Positions 55,253-64,000 of a DNA stretch of 64,000 nucleotides are shown here, piece by piece. The position numbers and the translations under genes are program-made. The notes below the pieces were generated by a model. The model worked only from the letters and a program-made list of their open reading frames with translations, did no database searches and was not told where the DNA came from. This stretch comes from Mytilinidion resinicola. Taxonomy: Eukaryota; Ascomycota; Dothideomycetes; Mytilinidiales; Mytilinidiaceae. The stretch lies in assembly GCF_010093595.1 (NCBI RefSeq), contig NW_022985443.1, positions 1,402,804 through 1,466,803 on the forward strand. The letters run 5' to 3'. The first letter of the stretch is position 1. Each line of letters begins with the position of its first letter.

Positions 55253-57368
55253 TGACTAACTGATGAATGTACAGGATTTGAGCTCTTGGTGAGTATGAAT
55301 ATGAACAGTGGACAGGTGAATGTCTCAAACGCTGTGGATGGTGAATTGATGATGATTTTCTTTGGTGTGATCTCATCTCTCTCCATCACATGAAGACTCT
55401 ATCTGCGTATAGAGACTCGGTATGATTAGGCTGATACCCTAGAGATAATGGTGTCCTATTCCGGCGGCAAAGGTGTCGAATGGCCAAAGTATCCGTCACA
55501 CATCACCCCATGGGGACGACTAGAGACTTCAGGCTGAGGATGTCAGTCTCATTGATCAGGTGACACCCTACCCAATAGAATAACTCTTAGCAATATGAAA
55601 AGAGTTGATCTCAGAGCATGCTGAAAGGCTCTTGTGGGTTCTTGAGTGGATGCATTGCATGTCTTCTGCTGAAGGTTGAGATTCGGATGGGCGGCGTCAA
55701 TACACATGGATTCTGAGCTGAAAATCAGACTTCTGACAGAAGGATCCATAAATCGCTTGTATATCGGGCTTAGGTAAACTCAAGGATGAAATCATCAAGA
55801 ATTGGTGGATTAGAGAGATGTCAAGTATATGAGACGGCGAATCAGAGCTTGGAATTGAAATGCTTTAGGATGCCCAAACGTGGTCTAGTCCGAGTGTTGA
55901 GCCTTATACCAATTCGTCCAATACTCGACCTGGATGAGGATGTTGAGCTTTTACAATGAGAGAGTTGATGTTGAGGAAGCAGATTGCGCCTCGAGGTCAG
56001 AGAGAAGCTTCAATAGAAATGGCATGCCCAGGGCATTCAAAACTCTAAAGTCGCTTCAATGCCATCATCTCCGCTCTTTTCCGCCGCAGACAGGGAGAAA
56101 CCTTTCACGATTCCAATTCTCATGCACATGAATCCGAAGCCCTCCGTCCTAGTTTCCGATTCCGGAAGATGAAGCCGAGATCTGATCAAGCCGATATACC
56201 GGAGAACGAGGCCCAGAGCACTGTCCTATATACCGACCGAAGCGGCTCCGACTGCACTTAGAGCCGAGCTATCCACGAGGAGATATCTCGCAGCGTGAGA
56301 CGGCACCGAAGAATGCACGAAAGAGTTCCAGAGCTTCCCCGGACAGCGGATCGAAATCCACCCACCTCAACCGTGTTTCTTACCAGTTTGGGTCTCTGAG
56401 CGTTCCTGGTGATGCCTGACGCCGCTGGACCGCGCTGGACCTCGTGATAGGCCGCTACTTTCACCTCAAGAAGGCAATAGTTTCCGCACTATGGCTGTTG
56501 TTTGTCGAAGCGGTTTGTTTCTGCATCTGGCCTTCCGAAGATTCTACATATTCCCTACTCTACTTCAACAGTGAGCTAACGATAAACACCCTGATGTCTC
56601 CCAGAAGGGACTATCAAGCCCGCACTTGGTATTCCAATTGGCTGGAGCTTGGAGATTCCGCTAGACCGAAGAATGTCCCTGCATTGTACACCCAGCGGGA
56701 TCTTTGCTAGTATCCCGCTACCAGAACCAGTGAATGGTACTTTCAGTGACTTCCCCCGGGTTTCCTCCGCGTAGGGGTCAGTTCAGACTAATGCAGATGA
56801 AGTGCTTAATATCTGTGCCGTCTATCAACCACGGCAATATATGCAGCTTGCGGGCTTAAACGGCAATTAATCGTGTGAAACATGAACCTCAGACTTACGA
56901 CATCTGTAGACACGGCCTTCTACCATTCGCCGCAACCCCGCTGCCCCGCACGGCCAACGAGAGGGGCTTTGGCTGGTGCTCCGCCCGTGGCTCGTCGATG
57001 GGCTGCATCGCGAAGTGGGGAAGCTAAAGCCGGCGGTTTCTGGAGGGACAAATTCGGGATTCGATAGACAACAATGTGGGCTCTTTGTCTGGGCCTTGAG
57101 GGGTAGTCATGGTGAGTAAGGGTGATATAAAAGCAGGCATCGCGCAGAGCAATCAGGCCACATTATCTCTTCAAGCTTCTTGACATCCCGTTAGTCTCAG
57201 ACGTCACCCTTCACCGTGTCCAAAGAGGTAAGCAAATCATGCCGCAACCCTCCGCGGTGGCCTGTACTGACATCACCCCTTGCATTAGATATAGCTACAG
57301 CTGCCCACGCAAAGGCAAACACCACAACTTCTCGTTTCCGAGCTTCTCCAGCTTGTCCTTCTTTCACA
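55253..57368. other. Long intergenic region upstream of formate dehydrogenase
   Basis: About 2.1 kb without a recognisable gene. The last part holds the FDH leader with a probable 5'-UTR intron. Confidence 0.55.
57228..57288 (+). promoter_or_regulatory. Probable 5'-UTR intron of the FDH gene
   Basis: GAG|GTAAGC at 57228, a CTGAC branch and CATTAG at 57288 define a 61-bp intron. It would remove an upstream ATG at 57239 that opens a competing frame. Confidence 0.5.
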
Positions 57369-58860
57369 ATGGTATTTGCCCGCTCAGTTCAACGCCTTGC
57401 GCGCCCTGCCTCCTCCATACTCTCCGCGAGATCTGCACCCCGCATTGGAGCTCCCTTTCTCCGCCAACCACCAAACGGAGCGCGAGGGCTAACAGCAACT
57501 TCACGTCAACAGGGCAAAGTTCTGCTTGTACTTTACGACGTAAGCTCTCCCCAGTCCAATTGACCGCTCTTGCAGCTCGGGTCGGTGTTGACGATGGTTG
57601 CAGGGCGGCGTCCACGCCGAGCAAGAACCCCAGCTTCTGGGTACCACCGAGAACGAGCTGGGCATCCGGAAATGGATTGAGGAGCAAGGCCATACTCTCG
57701 TCACCACCTCGGATAAGGAGGGCGAAAACTCCAAGTTCGACCAAGAGCTGGTTGACGCTGAAGTGATCATCACCACACCGTACGTGTACCCCGCTCGCAC
57801 CCTGCATGAAACCAATTCCAAGACCCACTCCTGCGCATGAGCGTCACGGCAGTTGCTGATACTGTATCATCATAGATTCCACCCCGGCTACCTCACCGCC
57901 GAGCGTCTCGCCAAAGCCAAGAAACTGAAGATTGCTATTACTGCTGGTATCGGTTCTGACCACGTCGACCTCAACGCCGCGAACAAGACCAATGGCGGCA
58001 TCACTGTTGCTGAGGTCACTGGCTCCAATGTCGTCTCCGTCGCTGAGCATGTCGTCATGACGATCCTGACCCTGGTCCGCAACTTCGTCCCTGCCCACGA
58101 GCAGATCCAGGCTGGCGACTGGAACGTCGCCGCTGTCGCGAAGAACGAGTATGACCTGGAAGACAAGGTCGTCGGCACCGTGGCGGTTGGCCGCATCGGT
58201 GAGCGTGTCCTGAGGCGTCTCAAGCCCTTCGACTGCAAGGAGCTACTCTACTTCGACTACCAGCCGCTATCTCCGGAGGTGGAGAAGGAGATTGGCTGCC
58301 GTCGTGTGGACAGCTTGGAGGAGATGTTGGCACAGTGTGACGTCGTTACCATCAACTGCCCGCTGCACGAGAAAACCCGAGGACTGTTCAACAAGGAGTT
58401 GATCTCCAAGATGAAGAAGGGTAAGAAAGCTCCCCGGTGTTGACTGGGGCGTCACTAACGGCATGCTAGGATCATGGCTCGTGAACACTGCTCGTGGTGC
58501 CATTGTTGTGAAGGAGGATGTCGCTGATGCCCTCGCATCCGGTCACCTCAGGGGATACGGTGGTGACGTGTGGTTCCCACAGCCCGCCCCCAAGGACCAC
58601 CCTCTCCGATACGCAAAGAACCCATGGGGAGGCGGAAACGCTATGGTGCCCCATATGTCCGGTACCTCGATTGATGCGCAGAAGGTATGTCCAACCCGAC
58701 AAATACACCAACGCTAGATGCTAACTACCCATAGCGATATGCTGCTGGCACCAAGGCAATTCTGGACGAATACTTCTCTGGCCGTCTAAAGTACAGGCCT
58801 CAGGATCTGATCGTGCACGCGGGCGACTATGCCACCAAGGCATACGGCCAGCGAAAGTAG
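57369..58860 (+). CDS. NAD-dependent formate dehydrogenase, mitochondrial
   Basis: Five exons (57369..57539, 57604..57779, 57876..58420, 58470..58684, 58735..58860) give 410 residues. The first ~45 residues are Arg/Ser-rich ([22 protein letters not shown]), a mitochondrial presequence. Then [65 protein letters not shown], the nucleotide motif [31 protein letters not shown] with the substrate Arg, [11 protein letters not shown] and PHMSGTS with the catalytic His. The enzyme oxidises formate to CO2 with NAD+, detoxifying formate or feeding NADH to respiration. All catalytic residues I can check are present. Confidence 0.93.
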
Positions 58861-59059
58861 ACGAGTTTCTAGCATTTAGTTTTGGGCTGTAAGTGAAAGT
58901 GGTGTTCTTCAGGTTGAACAACGGGTTTTCTCAATATGGAGGGTCATGGTTCTAGCAAATACCTTGAATGTAACGCAAACTCAATCCAAATGCTATGCTT
59001 GACAATTTTATGTACCAAGAGGGGTATATGCGTCGCTCGCCACTTTTATGCCACCGTGA

Positions 59060-59615
59060 TCACCGCGAGTTCCTAGGTGTCGTGTCTCCCTCATCGTCGC
59101 TGTCGTCTTTGAAGCCCTCTTCCAGATCCCGACTTAGCCGTCGGTCTTCCTCGCCAACACCGCTCCTCCGCCGCTCTAGCGCTTCCCGCCGTCTTTCGTC
59201 AATGTCAAAGCCGACCATGCCTTCGCCCTCTTCGTCGTCAAATAGTTCGTCCTCATGATTATCACTGGCGTAAGAGCCGTCCACCACAGCGTGTCTTCGC
59301 CGCCAGCTCGAGGGGACGAAGAAGGCGTATAGAGCGTCCGAAGCCCGTTGCCGTAGTGAAGATGTGCCGGAGGAGATCGAATCTAGCCCGCCTTGAACAG
59401 GTAGGTATTGGTTGTAGCGGTGTCTGTGGCGGCGCACAAAGGGCAGGACGAGGTGCGTGAGGAGAAGGTAGACGATGAGCGAGACGAGGGCGGGCACGAG
59501 GATTGTCTGCGCAAGTAACTGTCAGCTTGGTGCTATTCTATATACTCCCCCGGTGGACTCCGGGTTGGCGCTGGCGCGAATGCCATACCTTCAGGAATCC
59601 CAAGAAGCCCGACAT
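59060..59615 (-). CDS. Small single-span membrane protein, function unknown
   Basis: Exons 59615..59589 and 59506..59060 (82-bp intron) give 157 residues. The first exon codes only MSGFLGFLK, and the membrane segment TILVPALVSLIVYLLLTHLVLPF follows. The remainder is hydrophilic: RRHRHRYNQYLPV, a Ser-rich stretch, then a strongly acidic/basic tail (DNHEDELFDDEEGEG..DIDERRREALERRRSG). I know similar short fungal proteins only as uncharacterised. It is divergent from the formin gene, 564 bp away. Confidence 0.65.
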
Positions 59616-60179
59616 GGCGGATGCAGCAGCCTGGGCGGCGTAATGGTTCGGACGGCGGGTACCTGCAGAGGCGGTCCGAGGCGTGGACGAGCTGGCGTCG
59701 TGGAGAGTGAGGGCTGGCTGAGTCGTGGTTTGCGGAGTGTTCGCTGGAGCTTGGCAGATGGCTCAATCTCAGGGGTGGCGCATGGGGATCAGTGGACGGC
59801 TCGACAACCTCAAACCCCCCTTCCCCAGACCACGCCAAACTCTTTGACACGCCCCCCGATGTGCTGATGCGCCCGCAAAGCCTGGATCCTGTCTGCGCTC
59901 ACGGCGCGCGCTGACCGACCACCGTCACCGTTCACGGCCGGGGGACACCTTTGTCGATTTCTCCGAGTCCGTGTTATTGACGATTGACGACTGCTGCCCG
60001 CTATACCACCTTCACCCCTCAACGCATAAGGCTGTATCAGCCAGGTCGGAATCGTGGCTCACATATCCTAGAAGGCCCGCCCAGGGCATTGCAGCAACTC
60101 CAATTCAAGCCGCGTGAGAGACGCCTCGGACCGCCCGCCGCTGCCACCACCGGCGCCGATATACACCACATCCTGTGCC

Positions 60180-63100
60180 ATGCCTTCGAACGCGCCGCAG
60201 GATGGCAAGTCGAGGCAATCATCGGGCGGGAAGGGCTTTTTTGGCAAGAGACTGCACAAGGAGAAGCAGCCCGCAGCCGAAGGACATCTCTATCCCAGCG
60301 CCCCAAGCCAACCCCCCAGCCAGCCCGGCTCGCAATCCTCGAGACATTCGCATAGGGCCTCAGTTGCATCGATAGAGCGGCCAATATCCATGGGGCCGGA
60401 TTCGTCGGGGCTCTCTATGACAGCAGGCGTCATAACCTCGATTCCCTATGACAACATGATGGACAGTCGTTCACCCGTTCCCGTGGAGTATCTACCCAAT
60501 GACGACCCAAGAGCCGCCCGACGAGCAGAGCCTCTGCCACACCATCTGAACAAGGGAGGAGGAGACTTTCACCAATACCCTGTATTTGATCCCTCTCGTC
60601 CTCCTACCAATGGCTCGTCTAGCTCAGGTCCACCTCGACCACCGCCGCATGGGTCCGGCACTACCATAACCACCAGCCAGCCTGGCGATCGAGGAGTTTC
60701 GGTGCAACAATGGGGGTCCGCGGGCCGGGGGAGTACCGCCAACGGATCCAACAGCCAGCATAATCTGCAGTCGTACCAATCCTACGTAACCGACTCGTCG
60801 AACAACACCACGCGCACGTCCTCGGATCAGGCCAGCATTTACTCTACCGATTCAAAGCACCGCGACCATCGCCTCTCTAACATGTTTTCGTATTCTGATA
60901 ACCGCTCGCAAAGCACCTTCTCCACGCTTGGTCTCGACAACCAAACCCTCCTCCCTACCGCCGGTGCTATGGGCATACACATGAACGCGAAAGGATCACA
61001 CCAACATCTCTCGTCCAACCACCCGTCCGCCTTTTCATCGACCGCGTCGTTTGCACCGGAGAGCTTCAACCTGCAAAGACCACCAGACCATGTTATAGAG
61101 AAAGAGTTCATGAACTTGATGGTAAAACGCGGCTGGAAAAGCTTACCGGAGCAGGCTAGACGGCAGATGGAAGCGTACAAGATTGACAAGAAGTGGACCC
61201 TCGTGTATCAAGATAAACTTGCTGAATACCAACACGAGCAAAAGAAGAGGCAGACGCAACGTACAACATACACTGGATCTGATGCAATGGGAGGCATACT
61301 TAGCCGCGCAGAAGAAGAGGGAAGCCCCGAGTGGTATGTGCGGAGAGTCATGGACAATTCAATCTCAGCGAAGCAACTCCAGAGTCTTTCTGTTAGTCTA
61401 AGAACACAGCCGATTGCATGGGTCAAGGCGTTTGTAGAAGCACAGGGCCAAATTGCACTCACGAATGTGTTGGGCAAGATCAACCGCAGACAAGGCCAGG
61501 GCCCAGCGCCACCGATGAGGGATCAATCATCGCCGGATAAGGACCTGGATAGGGAGTACGACATCGTCAAGTGTTTGAAAGCGCTCATGAACAACAAATA
61601 TGGCGCCGATAATGCCCTCTCGCACTCGCAGATTGTCATGGCCTTGGCTGGATCATTAATATCGCCACGCCTAAATACACGGAGGCTGGTTTCTGAAGTT
61701 CTCACCTTTTTATGTCACTGGGCAGACGGTCAGGGGCACATGAAGGTGCTCCAAGCGCTGGACCACCTGAAAACGCAGCAAAACGAGAATGGCCGATTCG
61801 ATGCATGGATGCGGATTGTGGAGGTCACGATCGATGGTCGTGGAAAGATGGGATCCTTGGTCGGCGCCTCAGACGAAGTCCGCAGCGGTGGCATTGGAAT
61901 GGAGAACCTTCTCATGGAATACGCTGTCGCTTCAATGTTCCTCATCAACATGATTGTCGACGCTCCTGAAAGGGAGCTTCAATTACGGATGCATATACGA
62001 TCACAATTCAGGACATGTGGCATCCAGCGTATTTTGACCAAGATGGAAGGGTTTCAATACGAGGTCATCGACAAGCAGATTGAGCGTTACAGGACAAACG
62101 AAGCTATCGACTATGAAGATTTCCTTGATACGGAGAAGAACTCGATGGTCGATAGCGTTGAGGGCGAGGTCAAAGATATGAACGACCCTTCGCAGATTAT
62201 CGATGCTATTATGAGCAAGATTCAGGGCAGCAAGACCGAAGACTACTTTGTCTCCGCACTGCAGCATCTTCTCCTGATACGGGATAACGAAGGGGAAGAA
62301 CGGTTACGCATGTTCCAGCTTGTCGAATCTATGTTAAGCTATGTGGCCATGGACCGCCGGCTACCAGATATGGACCTCAAACAGAGTCTTAATTTCTCCG
62401 TTCAGAGTCTGTTGGATAGATTATATACCGATAGCGAAGCTCGCCAAACGCACCATGAGGCTCTCGAGGCTCGTCAAATCGCAGACTCGGCCATTGCGGA
62501 ACGCGATGAAATGAAAGCACAGCTCGAGCTTGGTGCTGATGGTGTCGTGGCAAAATTACAACGACAGCTCGAAGAGCAGGCGTCCATTATCGAGTTGCGA
62601 GGCAGGCAAGTTGAAGCCATGAAGGCTGAATTAGCTGAAATTCAACGGATACGGGCACAAGAATTGCAACGCAATGAGCTAGAGACTCGCGAGCTCTATC
62701 TCATGCTTCGCGATGCTCAAGATATTGCTGCGTCTGCTTCGAAGAAGGGTGGCAAAGAAGCCCTCGGCGCCACCGATCCTACTCAAATGCAAGGTATTCT
62801 GGACCGTGAGAAGATGATGGGCAGACTCGAAATCCAGCTGCAAAGGGCGAAGACGCAAGCACAGCTTGAGGGCAAGAACATGAACCAAGTCACGCCGTCC
62901 GAGAAGCTTCGAGAACTCAGAGAACGGATGGAGGGCGAGAGTAGTGGACAAGCTCAGGATTACAGCCACTTTAGCAACGCATATATGGGTTCTGTCACAC
63001 GCCAGAAAAGTGCCATGCCAAGGAGGAAGCCAATCGGTGGAGACTCCTCGGTCGAAGAAGATGGCAGGATGCCTGAAGTCAACGAGGATGAGGAGGATGC

Positions 63101-64000
63101 GGTCATCGAAAAACCGAGACTTGTGGAAATGAGAAGGCCGAAGATGAACCCACAACAAGCTACTGGCCTCCTCGGCGAGATCGCCAACAAGGTCAAGAGA
63201 TATGATGAGAGTGACGATGAGGAAGGGGATGGTGTCACGACCGGTCCTTCGCATCCAAGTCTCGAGTCCGACCCCCAGACGCCTGCGGATGCCGATAAGG
63301 CTGATGAGATACCACCCAAAACAGATGCTTCAGCGATACCTCCACCTCCTCCTCCACCCCCTGGGATGCTTGGGTTTCCCGCTGGTCCTCCCGGAATACC
63401 TCCCCCCCCGCCTATGCCCGGATCTAATAATAATGCTAATATCCCCCCTCCTCCACCTCCACCTCCTGGAATGCTGGGCTTCCCTGGTGGCCCTCCTGGT
63501 ATTCCACCTCCACCACCAATGCCTGGTATGGGCATTCCCCCTCCACCACCAATGCCCGGTATGGGTATCCCGCCTCCTCCGCCAATGCCTGGTCAGATGG
63601 ACGGCTCTATGCCTCCTCCTCCGCCACCTGGAGGGTTTGTTCCTGGCGCACCGCCAATGCCAGGTGCAAGGCGTGGTGGGTTCATGCCACACCAGAACCA
63701 GTTCAACGCCGCGCCATCAATTGGTCTTTCAGTTGCGCGTCCGAAGAAGAAGCTCAAGGCTCTCCATTGGGAGAAGGTCGATGCACCACAAACCACCATT
63801 TGGGCCAACCACGCGCCGACGCATGAAGAGAAGGAGGAGAAGTACCGTGAACTGAGCAATAAGGGTGTTCTTGACGAAGTTGAGAAGCTGTTTTTGGCGA
63901 AAGAGATTAAGGCCATTGGCAAGAAGACCTCCAAGAAGGACGAGAAGAAGCAGATTATATCCCGCGATCTCATGCAAAATTTCCAGATCAGCATGTCCAA
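60180..64000 (+). CDS. SepA/Bni1-type formin, 5' part (runs off the window)
   Basis: One open frame from the ATG at 60180 to the window end, 1273 codons. The start fits family usage ([26 protein letters not shown]). A disordered N-terminus precedes a Rho-binding/FH3 region (about 300-720: [68 protein letters not shown]). A coiled coil (about 750-900) and an FH1 domain (about 1054-1175) with [14 protein letters not shown] and repeated [11 protein letters not shown] blocks follow. The FH2 domain begins at [13 protein letters not shown] and is cut off. Formins nucleate and elongate actin cables for polarity, septation and hyphal growth. No intron is needed. Confidence 0.93.
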   Translation, partial: MPSNAPQDGKSRQSSGGKGFFGKRLHKEKQPAAEGHLYPSAPSQPPSQPGSQSSRHSHRASVASIERPISMGPDSSGLSMTAGVITSIPYDNMMDSRSPVPVEYLPNDDPRAARRAEPLPHHLNKGGGDFHQYPVFDPSRPPTNGSSSSGPPRPPPHGSGTTITTSQPGDRGVSVQQWGSAGRGSTANGSNSQHNLQSYQSYVTDSSNNTTRTSSDQASIYSTDSKHRDHRLSNMFSYSDNRSQSTFSTLGLDNQTLLPTAGAMGIHMNAKGSHQHLSSNHPSAFSSTASFAPESFNLQRPPDHVIEKEFMNLMVKRGWKSLPEQARRQMEAYKIDKKWTLVYQDKLAEYQHEQKKRQTQRTTYTGSDAMGGILSRAEEEGSPEWYVRRVMDNSISAKQLQSLSVSLRTQPIAWVKAFVEAQGQIALTNVLGKINRRQGQGPAPPMRDQSSPDKDLDREYDIVKCLKALMNNKYGADNALSHSQIVMALAGSLISPRLNTRRLVSEVLTFLCHWADGQGHMKVLQALDHLKTQQNENGRFDAWMRIVEVTIDGRGKMGSLVGASDEVRSGGIGMENLLMEYAVASMFLINMIVDAPERELQLRMHIRSQFRTCGIQRILTKMEGFQYEVIDKQIERYRTNEAIDYEDFLDTEKNSMVDSVEGEVKDMNDPSQIIDAIMSKIQGSKTEDYFVSALQHLLLIRDNEGEERLRMFQLVESMLSYVAMDRRLPDMDLKQSLNFSVQSLLDRLYTDSEARQTHHEALEARQIADSAIAERDEMKAQLELGADGVVAKLQRQLEEQASIIELRGRQVEAMKAELAEIQRIRAQELQRNELETRELYLMLRDAQDIAASASKKGGKEALGATDPTQMQGILDREKMMGRLEIQLQRAKTQAQLEGKNMNQVTPSEKLRELRERMEGESSGQAQDYSHFSNAYMGSVTRQKSAMPRRKPIGGDSSVEEDGRMPEVNEDEEDAVIEKPRLVEMRRPKMNPQQATGLLGEIANKVKRYDESDDEEGDGVTTGPSHPSLESDPQTPADADKADEIPPKTDASAIPPPPPPPPGMLGFPAGPPGIPPPPPMPGSNNNANIPPPPPPPPGMLGFPGGPPGIPPPPPMPGMGIPPPPPMPGMGIPPPPPMPGQMDGSMPPPPPPGGFVPGAPPMPGARRGGFMPHQNQFNAAPSIGLSVARPKKKLKALHWEKVDAPQTTIWANHAPTHEEKEEKYRELSNKGVLDEVEKLFLAKEIKAIGKKTSKKDEKKQIISRDLMQNFQISMS

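Noticed and set aside
62960..63535. Gly-rich minus-strand frame ([12 protein letters not shown]..)
   Set aside because: It is the antisense of the formin FH1 polyproline region.
1..64000. tRNA or rRNA genes
   Set aside because: I looked for T-loop GGTTCGAATCC-type cores and rRNA-like blocks by eye and found none; a covariance search was not possible.

Overview
The window is nuclear DNA of a filamentous ascomycete (Pezizomycotina; Dothideomycete-like gene content is my inference). The grounds are short spliceosomal introns (about 45-80 bp, GT..AG, frequent CTAAC/CTGAC branch sites), monocistronic genes on both strands, HET, BTB and 2EXR gene families, a mitochondrial presequence-bearing formate dehydrogenase and a SepA/Bni1-type formin. 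No prokaryotic, CRISPR, rRNA or tRNA feature was recognised.

Layout. 1-413: 5' end of an MFS sugar transporter. 1504-3430: a decayed HET-domain gene split by a 202-bp TA-flanked MITE. 3756-8550: AIM32, a Cyc2-type reductase and a 14-TM-type MFS efflux pump. 8662-19157: a 1188-aa MACPF protein, a divergent second gene with the same F-G-x2-F-x6-G-G signature, and a third large protein with a heptapeptide repeat; this is the best candidate for an undescribed functional group. 19922-26669: mitochondrial leucyl-tRNA synthetase with an unusual ~400-residue tail, and a LAT-type amino-acid transporter sharing its promoter. 27326-33021: a zinc-finger protein with an in-frame TGA, an AIF/AMID-like oxidoreductase and a VOC protein. 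35163-40782: a membrane sulfatase-domain protein and a secreted TIM-barrel-like protein.

41640-51800 is a dynamic accessory block: at least six BTB/POZ paralogues with a shared C-terminal Cys motif (one clearly intact, two nearly so, the rest broken), a ~600-bp inverted duplication, MITE-like inverted repeats and a captured fragment of a membrane-protein gene. 53047-64000 returns to core genes: Rcf2-like HIG1 protein, a 2EXR gene frameshifted by a 17-bp tandem duplication, NAD-dependent formate dehydrogenase, a small membrane protein, and a formin that runs off the end.

Several core genes serve mitochondria (AIM32, Cyc2, LeuRS, Rcf2, FDH) but they are independently transcribed and I do not infer a cluster from that. 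Exon boundaries were deduced by hand from splice motifs plus reading-frame and family continuity.
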